NCBI RefSeq assembly: GCF_016462545.1
Contig: NZ_JAEMTA010000041.1
Coordinates: 1-46,056 of the forward strand
Direction: 5' to 3'
Source of the DNA: Mycolicibacterium sp.
GTDB lineage: Bacteria > Actinomycetota > Actinomycetes > Mycobacteriales > Mycobacteriaceae
DNA length: 46,056 nt
In this document: positions 7,580 through 16,278 of the stretch, piece after piece
Position numbering within the stretch: the first letter of the stretch is position 1
How the letters are laid out: the number at the start of each line of letters is the position of its first letter
Program-made: the position numbers and the translations under genes
Notes under the pieces: generated by a model
Seen by the model: the letters and a program-made list of their open reading frames with translations, nothing else
Databases searched by the model: none
What the model was told of the DNA's origin: nothing

Positions 7580-7617
7580 GAACTGGCGGGGACCTCGACT
7601 AGGGTCCCCGCCAGTTC
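7580..7617 (+). terminator. Perfect 15-bp hairpin between iniB and iniA
   Basis: Bases 7580-7594 pair perfectly with 7603-7617 across an eight-base loop. It starts nine bases after the iniB stop and ends 35 bases before the iniA start. No U-tract follows. It could be a partial terminator or an RNA-processing/stability element that sets a higher iniB than iniA-iniC level. Confidence 0.65.
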
Positions 7618-7652
7618 GCACGTCTACCGCCTGCGCCGAGAAGAGAGACGAC

Positions 7653-9479
7653 ATGACGCAACCGAACGACCCCCGCAAGGTCAAGGTCATCGTCGAGTTG
7701 ATCGACCACAGCACCAAGATCGCCACTGACTACGACCGCGGTGACCTGGTGGCTCGACTCGCCAGGGCCAAGGAGCGGATCACCGACCCGCAGATCCGCG
7801 TGGTCATCGCGGGCCAGCTCAAGCAGGGCAAGAGCCAGCTGCTCAATTCGTTGCTCAACGTTCCCGTCGCCCGCGTCGGGGACGACGAGACCACCATGCT
7901 GGCGACCGTCGTGTCCTACGGCGAGCAGGCGTCGGCCCGACTGATCGTCGCGCGGGGCGAGGGCGCCGAGCCGGAGGCCATCGAGATTCCCATCGCCGAC
8001 GTCCGCAACGACCTGCGGCGGGCGCCTCAGGCCGGCGGTCGCGAGGTCTTGCGCGTCGAGGTCACCGCGCCCAGCCCGCTGCTCAAGAACGGGCTCGCCT
8101 TCGTCGACACCCCGGGCGTCGGCGGGCACGGTCAGCCGCACCTCTCGGCCACACTGGGCCTGCTGCCCGACGCCGACGCCATGCTGATGGTCAGCGACGT
8201 CAGCCAGGAATTCACCGAGCCCGAGATGACCTTCATCCGGCAAGCCATCGAAATCTGCCCGCTGGCAACGATTCTCGCGACCAAAACCGATCTCTACCCG
8301 CATTGGTGCGAGATCGTCGACGCCAACGCCGGCCACCTGCGACGCGCGGGGGTCGACGTTCCGGTCACCCCGGTGTCTTCGATCCTGCGCAGCCACGCCA
8401 TTTCGATGAACGACAAGGAACTCAACGAGGAGTCGAACTTCCCGGCGATCGTCAAGTTCCTCAGCGAGAAGGTGTTGGGCCGTGAGAACGATCGGATCCG
8501 CGACGAGGTGCTCGCGGAGGTACGCTCCGCCGCCGAGCACCTGACGATGACCATCGCGACCGAACTGTCCTCGATCAACGATCCCGACGCGCGCGAGGCT
8601 CTCAATGCCGACCTCGAGCGGCGCAAACAAGAGGCGCAGGACGCACTGCAACACACCGCCCTCTGGCAGCAGGTGCTCAACGACGGCATCACCGACCTGA
8701 CCGCGGACGTCGACCACGACATGCGGGCCCGGTTCCGCGCGATCACCCAGCACACCGAGCACGTGATCGACGGATGCGATCCCACGCAGCACTGGGCCGA
8801 GATCGGCGCCGAGTTGGAGAGCACCGTCGCCACCGCCGTCGGGGACAACTTCGTCTGGGCCTATCAACGTGCCGAGGCCCTCGCGCAGGAGGTGGGCCGC
8901 ACCTTCATGGAGGCGGGGCTCGATGCCATCGAGATGCCGCAGATAAATGCCCGCGACATGGGGGCGGGCTTCGGCGAGATGAAGTCACTCGGCAGGCTGG
9001 AGGCCAAGCCGATTGGCAAGGGCCACAAGGTTGTTACCGGTATGCGCGGCTCCTACGGTGGCGTGTTGATGTTCGGGATGCTCACCTCCTTCGCCGGCCT
9101 CGGCATGTTCAACCCCCTGTCGCTCGGCGCGGGTCTGGTACTCGGGCGCAAGGCGTACAAGGAGGACATGGAGAACCGCATGCTGCGGGTGCGCAACGAG
9201 GCCAAGACCAACATGCGCAGGTTCGTCGACGACGTGTCCTTCGTCGTCAGCAAGGAGTCGCGCGATCGACTCAAGGGCATCCAGCGCCAACTCCGCGACC
9301 ACTACCGCGACATCGCGAACCAGACCACCCGCTCGCTGAACGAGTCGCTCCAGGCGTCCCTCGCGGCGGCGAAGATGGAGATGGACGAACGCGACACCCG
9401 GGTGCGCGAACTCGAGCGTCGGCTCGACATCCTGCGTCAGGTCACCGAACACGCCGTGAACCTGGCCCCTCGCCCATAA
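7653..9479 (+). CDS. iniA: IniA, dynamin-like GTPase
   Basis: 608 residues, ATG at 7653 preceded by AGAGAG. GTPase motifs are clear: P-loop GQLKQGKS (54-61), switch-I Thr pair near 80-81, DTPG (152-155) and TKTD (210-213). A long helical neck/trunk region follows, with a hydrophobic membrane-interacting segment (about 467-500, VLMFGMLTSF onward), then a charged helical C-terminus. Mycobacterial IniA is a bacterial dynamin-like protein shown structurally and biochemically to bind and remodel membranes, and it is induced by cell-wall inhibitors. It follows iniB and precedes iniC by 29 bases, the classical iniBAC order. Length agrees with the family (about 610-640). Confidence 0.95.
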   Translation: MTQPNDPRKVKVIVELIDHSTKIATDYDRGDLVARLARAKERITDPQIRVVIAGQLKQGKSQLLNSLLNVPVARVGDDETTMLATVVSYGEQASARLIVARGEGAEPEAIEIPIADVRNDLRRAPQAGGREVLRVEVTAPSPLLKNGLAFVDTPGVGGHGQPHLSATLGLLPDADAMLMVSDVSQEFTEPEMTFIRQAIEICPLATILATKTDLYPHWCEIVDANAGHLRRAGVDVPVTPVSSILRSHAISMNDKELNEESNFPAIVKFLSEKVLGRENDRIRDEVLAEVRSAAEHLTMTIATELSSINDPDAREALNADLERRKQEAQDALQHTALWQQVLNDGITDLTADVDHDMRARFRAITQHTEHVIDGCDPTQHWAEIGAELESTVATAVGDNFVWAYQRAEALAQEVGRTFMEAGLDAIEMPQINARDMGAGFGEMKSLGRLEAKPIGKGHKVVTGMRGSYGGVLMFGMLTSFAGLGMFNPLSLGAGLVLGRKAYKEDMENRMLRVRNEAKTNMRRFVDDVSFVVSKESRDRLKGIQRQLRDHYRDIANQTTRSLNESLQASLAAAKMEMDERDTRVRELERRLDILRQVTEHAVNLAPRP

Positions 9480-9508
9480 GCGGGCCCCGCCTAAGCTGGT
9501 GAGCCGAC

Positions 9509-11002
9509 ATGAGTACCAGCGATCGAGTGCGCGCGATCCTTGGCGGAACGGTGCAGGCCTATCGCAGCGACCCGGCCTACCGCGAACGCGCCGACGTCCA
9601 CCACGAACTGGACTGGATCGGCCGACGACTCAACCAACCGATTCGCATCGCCCTGGCCGGCACGCTGAAGGCGGGCAAGTCGACGTTGGTCAACGCGCTC
9701 GTCGGGGAGGACATCGCGCCCACCGACGCGACTGAGGCCACCCGCATCGTGACGTGGTTCCGGCACGGCGCCACACCCAAGGTCACCGCCAACCACCGCG
9801 GTGGCCGACGGTCCAACGTGCCGATCGCACGCGATCCAGGAGATCGCGGGTTGACGTTCGACTTCGCCAGCCTCGACCCCGTAGACGTCATCGACCTCGA
9901 CGTCGAATGGCCCGCAACGGAATTGGTCGACACCACCATCATCGACACCCCGGGCACGTCGTCGCTGTCACGCGACGTCTCCGAGCGCACCCTGCGCCTG
10001 CTGGTTCCCGATGACGGGGTGCCGCGGGTCGACGCCGTCGTCTTCCTGCTGCGGACCCTCAACGCCGCGGACATCGCGTTGCTCAAGCAGATCGGGATGC
10101 TCGTCGGGGGGTCGGCGGGTGCGCTGGGCGTCATCGGCGTCGCGTCCAGGGCCGACGAGATCGGCGCCGGTCGGATCGACGCGATGCTGTCGGCGAAGGA
10201 CGTCGCCGAACGGTTCACCGCCGAGATGGACAAGACAGGGATCTGCCAGGCCGTGGTGCCGGTGTCGGGACTGCTCGCGCTCACCGCTCGAACGTTGCGG
10301 CAGAGCGAATTCGTCGCGCTCGAGAAGTTGGCGGGTGTCGAGGTGGCCGAACTGACCAAGGCCATGCTGTCGGTGGACCGCTTCGTTCGCGAGGACAGTC
10401 AGCTACCCGTTGATGCCGCCACCCGCGCGGCGCTGCTGGAGCGCTTCGGCATGTTCGGCATCCGAATCTCGATCGCGGTGCTGAGGGCGGGGGTCAGCGA
10501 CTCGGTCGCCCTGGCCGACGAACTCCTCGAGCGCAGCGGACTGGTCGCTCTGCGTGACGTCATCGACCAGCAGTTCGCGCAGCGCTCCGATCTGCTCAAG
10601 GCGCACACCGCGCTGCTGTCCCTGCGCCGGGTGGTCGAGGCCAACCCCATCTACGCCACCCCGTACATCGTCGCCGACATAGATCCTCTGCTGGCCGATA
10701 CCCACGCGTTCGAAGAGCTGCGGCTGTTGAGCCAATTGCGTTCGCGGACAACGACATTCAATGAAGACGAGATGGCGTCGCTGCGACGAATCATCGGCGG
10801 TTCCGGCACCGACGCGGCCAGTCGTCTGGGTCTGCAGCCCGACGCTCCGTACGACGGACCGCGAGCGGCGTTCGCCGCCGCGCAACGCTGGCGGCGCCGC
10901 GCCGATCATCCTCTCAACGATCCGTTCACCAGCCGTGCCTGCCGGGCGGCCGTGCGCAGCGCCGAGGCGATGGTCGCCGACTTCGCCGCGCAGGGTCGGT
11001 GA
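9509..11002 (+). CDS. iniC: IniC, dynamin-like GTPase partner of IniA
   Basis: 497 residues, close to the M. tuberculosis length of 493. ATG at 9509 with GGTGAG just upstream. GTPase motifs: P-loop GTLKAGKS (51-58), DTPG (146-149) and an ASRADE G4-like motif near 190. Unlike IniA there is no hydrophobic membrane paddle, so it may act with IniA as a second GTPase subunit. The gene lies 29 bases after iniA and is surely co-transcribed. Its stop is separated by one base from the stop of the convergent Thr/Ser-rich membrane protein gene, leaving no room for an independent terminator. Confidence 0.95.
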   Translation: MSTSDRVRAILGGTVQAYRSDPAYRERADVHHELDWIGRRLNQPIRIALAGTLKAGKSTLVNALVGEDIAPTDATEATRIVTWFRHGATPKVTANHRGGRRSNVPIARDPGDRGLTFDFASLDPVDVIDLDVEWPATELVDTTIIDTPGTSSLSRDVSERTLRLLVPDDGVPRVDAVVFLLRTLNAADIALLKQIGMLVGGSAGALGVIGVASRADEIGAGRIDAMLSAKDVAERFTAEMDKTGICQAVVPVSGLLALTARTLRQSEFVALEKLAGVEVAELTKAMLSVDRFVREDSQLPVDAATRAALLERFGMFGIRISIAVLRAGVSDSVALADELLERSGLVALRDVIDQQFAQRSDLLKAHTALLSLRRVVEANPIYATPYIVADIDPLLADTHAFEELRLLSQLRSRTTTFNEDEMASLRRIIGGSGTDAASRLGLQPDAPYDGPRAAFAAAQRWRRRADHPLNDPFTSRACRAAVRSAEAMVADFAAQGR

Positions 11003-11003
11003 G

Positions 11004-11447
11004 TCAGGGCCGGGGATACAGCGTGCGCGTCTCGTTGAACCGAGGCCGCCGGCTGGTGGGCCCGCCGTCGCCGTAGGTGGACGACGTCCTCGTGCGCGGC
11101 AGGTTGGACGGATCGAACGGCGTGGTCGACGTGGTGCTGGTGTCGGTGCCGGTGGTCGTCGACGTGTCGCCTGGATTGATGTCGGTGGTAACTGGCGGGC
11201 TCGTACTGGTGATCGGCTCGGTGCCCGTCGTCGTCATGGACGTCGAGCTGCTGCCCGAGGCGCTCGGCTCGAGGTAGTACTGAGAGGAGGGTGAGGGATC
11301 GTCGGATCCGCCGGTGACGTAGGAGATGAGGAGCCAGAGCAGACCGATCGCGGCGACGGCGCCGACGCTGGCACCGACGACGGTCGACGTGCGCTCGTGC
11401 CAGGCAGGCTCGTCGCCACTGGACTCGTCGCTACGGTCGGGGCTCAC
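11004..11447 (-). CDS. Small membrane protein with Thr/Ser-rich outer tail
   Basis: 147 residues with a GTG start at 11447. An acidic cytoplasmic N-terminus (about 1-20) is followed by one transmembrane helix (about 22-44) and a roughly 100-residue tail rich in Thr, Ser, Pro and Asp, ending RTLYPRP. Such tails are typical targets of mycobacterial protein O-mannosylation. There is no lipobox, so this is not the lipoprotein LpqJ that follows iniC in M. tuberculosis, although it holds the same place. No family is recognised. It lies 24 bases downstream of the LLM oxidoreductase gene and may be the last gene of that minus-strand run. Confidence 0.7.
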   Translation of the reverse strand: MSPDRSDESSGDEPAWHERTSTVVGASVGAVAAIGLLWLLISYVTGGSDDPSPSSQYYLEPSASGSSSTSMTTTGTEPITSTSPPVTTDINPGDTSTTTGTDTSTTSTTPFDPSNLPRTRTSSTYGDGGPTSRRPRFNETRTLYPRP

Positions 11448-11471
11448 GAGGTCCGATAGTAGCCGCGGAGG

Positions 11472-12404
11472 TCAGCTGAACTGGCTGGCGACCTCGCTCG
11501 CGAAGAACTCCACGTGCGCGAGGTCGGACATGTCGAGCACCTGCAGGTACACCCGCTGGACACCGGCTTCGGCGAAGGCGTCGAGCTTGTCGGCGATCTC
11601 GCCCGGCGTGCCGACCAGGGGCGAGTTGGCGCGCAGTTCGTCGACGTCGCGGCCGATGGCACCCGCCCGGGCGGCCACCTCGGCATCGTCGCGCCCGGCG
11701 CACACCACGAACGCCGCCGAGTACGTCAGTGAATCCGGGGCCCGGCCCGCATCGGCGACCGCCGCCGCGACCCGGCCGTACTGAGCCTTCAGGGTGTCGA
11801 GGTCGACGAACGGAATGTTGAATTCGGATGCGTACTTCGCCGTCAGGGCGGGGGTCCGCTTGGGGCCGCCGCCGCCGATGATGATCGGCGGGTACGGAGT
11901 CTGCACGGGCTTTGGCAGCGCAGGAGAGTTCGTGACGGTGTAGTTCGCGCCGCTGAAGTCGTAGGTCTCACCCACCGGCGTCGACCAGAACCCGGTCAGG
12001 ATCTCCAACTGTTCGCCCAAGCGGTCGAATCGCTCGCCGAGCGGAGGAAACGGGATCGCGTACGCGTCGTGCTCGGCCTCGAACCAGCCCGCACCGATGC
12101 CCAGATCGACACGGCCGCCGCTCATCTCGTCGACCTGCGCCACCGAGATGGCCAACACGCCGGGGTGGCGGAACGTCGCCGACGTGACCATCGTGCCGAG
12201 CCTGATGGTGGAGGTCTCGCGGGCGATGCCGCCAAGGGTCACCCAGGAATCCGTTGGCCCGGGCAGCCCGTCTCCCGCCATCGCAAGGTAGTGATCGGAG
12301 CGGAAGAACGCGGAGTAACCTGCCGCCTCCGCGGTCTGTGCCACCGCCAGCTGATCTCCGTAGGTAGCGCCCTGCTGCGGTTCGACGAATACGCGGAAGT
12401 CCAT
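11472..12404 (-). CDS. LLM-class (probably F420-dependent) oxidoreductase
   Basis: 310 residues from the ATG at 12404 (MDFRVFVEPQQG). The reading frame is open 54 bases further upstream, but that would overlap the preceding gene and adds no conserved sequence. Luciferase-like TIM-barrel signs are the N-terminal strand, GYSAFFRSDHYL, IRLGTMVTSATFRHP, DLGIGAGWFEAEH and PPIIIGGGGPKR. Actinobacterial members with this pattern usually use coenzyme F420, as inferred here; the substrate is unknown. Only ten bases separate it from the TIGR03085 gene, so it is probably the distal part of the mycothione reductase-zwf operon, where F420 and NADPH supply could be linked. Confidence 0.8.
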   Translation of the reverse strand: MDFRVFVEPQQGATYGDQLAVAQTAEAAGYSAFFRSDHYLAMAGDGLPGPTDSWVTLGGIARETSTIRLGTMVTSATFRHPGVLAISVAQVDEMSGGRVDLGIGAGWFEAEHDAYAIPFPPLGERFDRLGEQLEILTGFWSTPVGETYDFSGANYTVTNSPALPKPVQTPYPPIIIGGGGPKRTPALTAKYASEFNIPFVDLDTLKAQYGRVAAAVADAGRAPDSLTYSAAFVVCAGRDDAEVAARAGAIGRDVDELRANSPLVGTPGEIADKLDAFAEAGVQRVYLQVLDMSDLAHVEFFASEVASQFS

Positions 12405-12414
12405 ACCGCGAAGC

Positions 12415-13044
12415 CTAGAGCCCGCGCTCGCCACCGCGCACCGCGCGGACGGCGTCATCGTCCCCGGCGAAGGTCAGCTTGGCCTCGTCGCGGCCCGAGA
12501 TGAACAAGAGCAGCTCGCCGGGCTCGCCGGTGATCACGACCGGTGAGCCCTTGCCGATCTTGGTGAGGGTCGTGCCGTCGGGGGTGCGCAGCGATACCTG
12601 CGCGGGGGTGTTGGACAACGTCATCCGCGCCATGAGGCCGACCTGCTTCGCCAGTGCGGCGGTGGTGTTGGCGTCGAGTTCCCTTGGCTCCCAGTCACCT
12701 ACGGCACGCCGGACGTCCTCGTGGTGGATGAACATCTCGGCGACGTTGACGAACGGGTCGAGCAGCTTGAAGGGGGAGAAGAGCGGCGGGCCCGACGCGA
12801 TCTGCTCCAGCAGCACGTTCCAGTCGTTCTGCGCCGCCACCTGGTTCTGCACGCGTTCGGTGTAGCCCGCGAACTTCGGGATCAGGATGCCCGGCGCCGC
12901 GTCGAGGCGCCGCTCCCTGATGACGAGGTGCGCAGCCAGGTCGCGGGTGTTCCAGTCGCCGCACAGGGTGGGTTGTTCGGGACCGACCCCGCGCATGGTG
13001 GCAACGAGTGCGGCGCGTTCCTGCTGAGCGACTGTCATGGTCAT
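12415..13044 (-). CDS. TIGR03085 / maleylpyruvate-isomerase-like (DinB-fold) protein
   Basis: 209 residues from the ATG at 13044; an in-frame ATG at 13038 has better spacing to GAAGG and may be the real start. The conserved motifs LCGDWNTRDLAAHLV and MFIHHEDVRRA are those of the actinobacterial TIGR03085 family, which belongs to the DinB/mycothiol-dependent superfamily that binds a divalent metal through His residues. The start overlaps the stop of the GH15 gene by four bases (ATGA). Since mycothiol S-transferases share this fold and a mycothione reductase is encoded upstream in the same run, a mycothiol-related role is possible, but the family is uncharacterised. Confidence 0.8.
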   Translation of the reverse strand: MTMTVAQQERAALVATMRGVGPEQPTLCGDWNTRDLAAHLVIRERRLDAAPGILIPKFAGYTERVQNQVAAQNDWNVLLEQIASGPPLFSPFKLLDPFVNVAEMFIHHEDVRRAVGDWEPRELDANTTAALAKQVGLMARMTLSNTPAQVSLRTPDGTTLTKIGKGSPVVITGEPGELLLFISGRDEAKLTFAGDDDAVRAVRGGERGL

Positions 13045-14864
13045 CCTTCGTCGAGGGCGCGGTCGAGGTTGATCGCCGCGCTGATGAGTGCGAAGTGCGT
13101 GAACGCCTGCGGAAAGTTTCCAATCTGATCGCCGGTCGCGCTCACCTGTTCGGCGTAGAGGCCGACGTGATTGGAGTACGTGAACATCTTCTCCAGCGCC
13201 AGTCGCGCGTCGTCGAGGCGACCGGCGCGTGTCAGGGCTTCGACGTACCAGAACGAGCACAGCGAGAAGGTGCCCTCCTCGCCGTCCAAGCCGTCGGATT
13301 CCGGCGTGTATCGAAAGACCAGACTATCGGTGACGAGGTCGGCTTCGACGGCCTTCAGGGTGGAGAGGAACTTCGGATCGGCCGGCGAGAGGAACTTGAC
13401 CATGGGCATCAGGAGAACTCCCGCGTCGAGTTCGGTTCCGCCCTCGGTCTGGGTGAAGGCCTGCAGATCGTCGTTCCAGCAGTGCGTCATGATGCGTTCG
13501 TAGATCTCGTCGCGAACCCGGGACCACGCGGTGAGATCACCGGGCAACCCGCGCTGGCGGGCGACGCGGATGGTGCGCTCCAAGGCCACCCAGCACATCA
13601 GCCGCGACGTGGTGTAGCGGCGATGCTCGCCGCGCACCTCCCACATGCCTGCATCGTCGCGGTCCCAGTTGTTCATCACCCAGTCCGCGACGTCGCTGAT
13701 GTCGTTCCACGCGTCGCTGCTGATGCCGGGGCCGTACTTGTTGAACAGGTAGACCGAGTCGATCAGCTCGCCGTAGATGTCGAGCTGGAGCTGGTCTACC
13801 GCGGCGTTGCCGACGCGCACCGGAAGCGAGTCGCGGTGGCCGCTGAGGTGGTCGAGCTCGATCTCGTCGTCGGGCAGGTTGCCGTCGATGTCGTAGAGCA
13901 CGCGCAGCGGCCCGAGGCCGTGGTTCTGCCTGCGCTCCCGGCCCAGCCGTTCCGACAGCCAGCCGATGAACGCCCGGGCTTCGTCGGTGAACCCCAGCCG
14001 TAGCAGCGCGTACAGGCTGAAGCCCGCGTCGCGCACCCAGACGTAGCGATAGTCCCAGTTACGGCTTCCGCCAATGTATTCCGGGATGCTGGTGGTTGGC
14101 GCGGCGATGACGGCGCCGGTGGGCTCATGGGTCAGCAGCTTGAGCGTGATCGCCGACCGGTGCACGAACTCCCGCCACCGCCCCGTGTAGCGGGACTGCG
14201 ACAGCCATGACCGCCAGTACGCCGTGGTGGCGTCGAGCAGTTCGTCGGTCATGTCGATCGACTTGGAGGTGGGCAGTTCGCTTCCCTCACCGAGGATCTC
14301 GAGCACGAACATCTCGGTGTCGCCCTTGGTGAGCTCGACGTCGGCGGTGACGTAGGTGTTGTCCTCACCCTCGTCGATGCTCAGCTTCGTCGTGGCCAGC
14401 AGGCCCATGCGCACGCCGTCGCCGGTGACCAGGACCCCATCACCGGCGAACTCGGCCTCGCAGGTCTGGCGGGCGTAGTCGGGTCTGGCGTCGAAGACCA
14501 TGCGCAGCGTGATCTTTCCGCGTACGCCGTTGACCCGACGGACCACGCGCTGGCGGTGCTGACCGTCGCCGACGCCGAGGACGGGCATGAAGTCGTGCAC
14601 TTCGGCCACGCCGTCGGCGGTGAGGAAGCGGGTGATCAGCACGGCCGTGTCGGGGTAGTAGAACTGCTGCGTGCGAGACACCTCGCAGGTGGGGGCGAGG
14701 CGCCAGCTGCCGCCCTTGTCCTTGTCGAGGATGGCGCCGAACACGCTTGGCGAGTCGAAGCGGGGGGCGCATAACCAGTCGATGGTGCCTTCGGTGCCGA
14801 CCAGGGCGCAGGTGCGTAGGTCGCCGATGAGACCGTGCTCGGAGATACCGAGCCAGTCAGTCAT
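13041..14864 (-). CDS. GH15-family glucosidase (trehalase/glucoamylase type)
   Basis: 607 residues, typical for actinobacterial GH15 enzymes. It begins with the signature N-terminus (YxSISEHGLIGD type: WLGISEHGLIGD, 4-15) and GTIDWLCAPRFDSPS (26-40). The catalytic (alpha/alpha)6 domain shows NWDYRYVWVRDA (269-280), EEGTFSLCSFW (529-539) and the second acidic site LYAEQV (569-574). GH15 proteins of mycobacteria include a trehalase, and relatives cleave alpha-glucans; which substrate applies here cannot be decided by eye. No signal peptide, so cytoplasmic. Its start overlaps the end of zwf by eight bases, so released glucose could feed zwf after phosphorylation. Confidence 0.88.
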   Translation of the reverse strand: MTDWLGISEHGLIGDLRTCALVGTEGTIDWLCAPRFDSPSVFGAILDKDKGGSWRLAPTCEVSRTQQFYYPDTAVLITRFLTADGVAEVHDFMPVLGVGDGQHRQRVVRRVNGVRGKITLRMVFDARPDYARQTCEAEFAGDGVLVTGDGVRMGLLATTKLSIDEGEDNTYVTADVELTKGDTEMFVLEILGEGSELPTSKSIDMTDELLDATTAYWRSWLSQSRYTGRWREFVHRSAITLKLLTHEPTGAVIAAPTTSIPEYIGGSRNWDYRYVWVRDAGFSLYALLRLGFTDEARAFIGWLSERLGRERRQNHGLGPLRVLYDIDGNLPDDEIELDHLSGHRDSLPVRVGNAAVDQLQLDIYGELIDSVYLFNKYGPGISSDAWNDISDVADWVMNNWDRDDAGMWEVRGEHRRYTTSRLMCWVALERTIRVARQRGLPGDLTAWSRVRDEIYERIMTHCWNDDLQAFTQTEGGTELDAGVLLMPMVKFLSPADPKFLSTLKAVEADLVTDSLVFRYTPESDGLDGEEGTFSLCSFWYVEALTRAGRLDDARLALEKMFTYSNHVGLYAEQVSATGDQIGNFPQAFTHFALISAAINLDRALDEG

Positions 14865-16278
14865 CGGCGAGTCTCCACCCCGCTGCGCCAGGCAGTGTCA
14901 GCGCATCGTCTGGTCCCCAGGAGCCCTTGGCATAGGGCTGGGATTCTGGTGGGTCGTCCAGCACGGGTTGGCAGATCTCCCACAACCGGTCCACCTCGTC
15001 GGCCCTGGTGAACAGGGTCTGATCGCCGCGCAGGACGTCGAGCAGCAGGCGTTCGTAGGCCTCGAGCGGCGTGTCGTCGGGATCCTCGTCGGCGACGTGG
15101 AGTTGAAAGGTCAGCGGAATCAGATCCAGTGCGGGACCGGGTCGTTTCACCGTCAGGTCGACCGCGACCTCTGGCGAATCACTCAACTCGATCACGAGCT
15201 GGTTCGGTCCGTATTCGCTCTCCCCGAAACGGCCAGTGGGCGGACTGCGGAAGGTCAGGGTGACGGTCCGCCGGGTGGCCTTCAGCGCCTTGCCGGTGCG
15301 GAGGTAGAACGGCACGCCCTGCCATCGCTCGGTGTCGACGAACGCCTCGAGTGCCACGAAGGTCTCGACCGACGAATCGTCCTCGACACCCTCCTCGTCG
15401 CGGTAGCCGTCGTACTGCCCGAAGACCACGCGCGCTGGATCGAACGGCTGCATGGCGGCGAAGACCTTGGCCTTCTCGTTGCGCAGCGACACCTCGTCGA
15501 GGTGAACCGGTGCCTCCATCGCCACGAACCCAAGCACCTGGCACAGGTGGGTCGAGATCATGTCGCGGAAACAGCCCGTCGACTCGTAGAAGCTGCCACG
15601 CCCCTCGACCGTGAGCTCCTCGGGCACGTCGATCTGAACGGATGCCAGGTGAGCGCGGTTCCACGCCGGTTCGATCAGCCCGTTGGCAAAGCGCAGCGCC
15701 AGGATGTTCTGGACGGCTTCCTTGCCGAGGAAGTGATCGATCCGGTAGACCTGCTCCTCGCTGATGACGTCCTTCAGCGCGTCGTCGAGCTCGCGCGAGG
15801 ACGTCAGATCGGTACCGAACGGCTTCTCGACGACCACGCGGGCACCGTCCGTCAGACCCTGCTTGCCGAGCATGCCGATCATCGACTCCATGGCCTTCGG
15901 CGGAATCGACAGGTAGATCAGCGTGCGGGAATCCTTTCCGAGGCCCTCGAGGGCCTTCTTCACCGCGGCGCCAAGGTCGTCACCGTCGTCGGCGTCCGAG
16001 GTTTGGAATGACACCCGGCCCACCAGGTCCTCGAGCACGTCGTCATCGAGGTCGGATACCGAATCCCGCAGACCCTCCCGGATGCTGTCGCGGAACTCGT
16101 CGTCGGTGCCGGGCGAGTGGCGGCCGGAGCCGATGATGGCGTAGTCCGCGGGCAGTCGTTTGGCGGCGGCCAACCGGTACAGGCCGGGAAACAGCTTGCG
16201 CTTGGCCAGGTCGCCGGTGGCACCGAACAGAACGAAGACGTGCGGTGCGAGCTCGTCGCCGATGTCCGCGGCGCTCAT
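14857..16278 (-). CDS. zwf: Glucose-6-phosphate dehydrogenase
   Basis: 473 residues. NADP-binding GATGDLAKRK (19-28), EKPFG (151-155) and the active-site RIDHFLGKE (179-187, usually RIDHYLGKE) identify G6PDH, which oxidises glucose-6-phosphate with NADP at the entry of the pentose phosphate pathway. The ATG at 16278 overlaps the stop of the mycothione reductase gene (ATGA), and its own end overlaps the GH15 gene by eight bases. Coupling to an NADPH-using disulfide reductase suggests a role in redox supply. Mycobacteria usually have more than one G6PDH; this is probably an additional copy and not the pentose-cluster enzyme. Confidence 0.93.
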   Translation of the reverse strand: MSAADIGDELAPHVFVLFGATGDLAKRKLFPGLYRLAAAKRLPADYAIIGSGRHSPGTDDEFRDSIREGLRDSVSDLDDDVLEDLVGRVSFQTSDADDGDDLGAAVKKALEGLGKDSRTLIYLSIPPKAMESMIGMLGKQGLTDGARVVVEKPFGTDLTSSRELDDALKDVISEEQVYRIDHFLGKEAVQNILALRFANGLIEPAWNRAHLASVQIDVPEELTVEGRGSFYESTGCFRDMISTHLCQVLGFVAMEAPVHLDEVSLRNEKAKVFAAMQPFDPARVVFGQYDGYRDEEGVEDDSSVETFVALEAFVDTERWQGVPFYLRTGKALKATRRTVTLTFRSPPTGRFGESEYGPNQLVIELSDSPEVAVDLTVKRPGPALDLIPLTFQLHVADEDPDDTPLEAYERLLLDVLRGDQTLFTRADEVDRLWEICQPVLDDPPESQPYAKGSWGPDDALTLPGAAGWRLADD

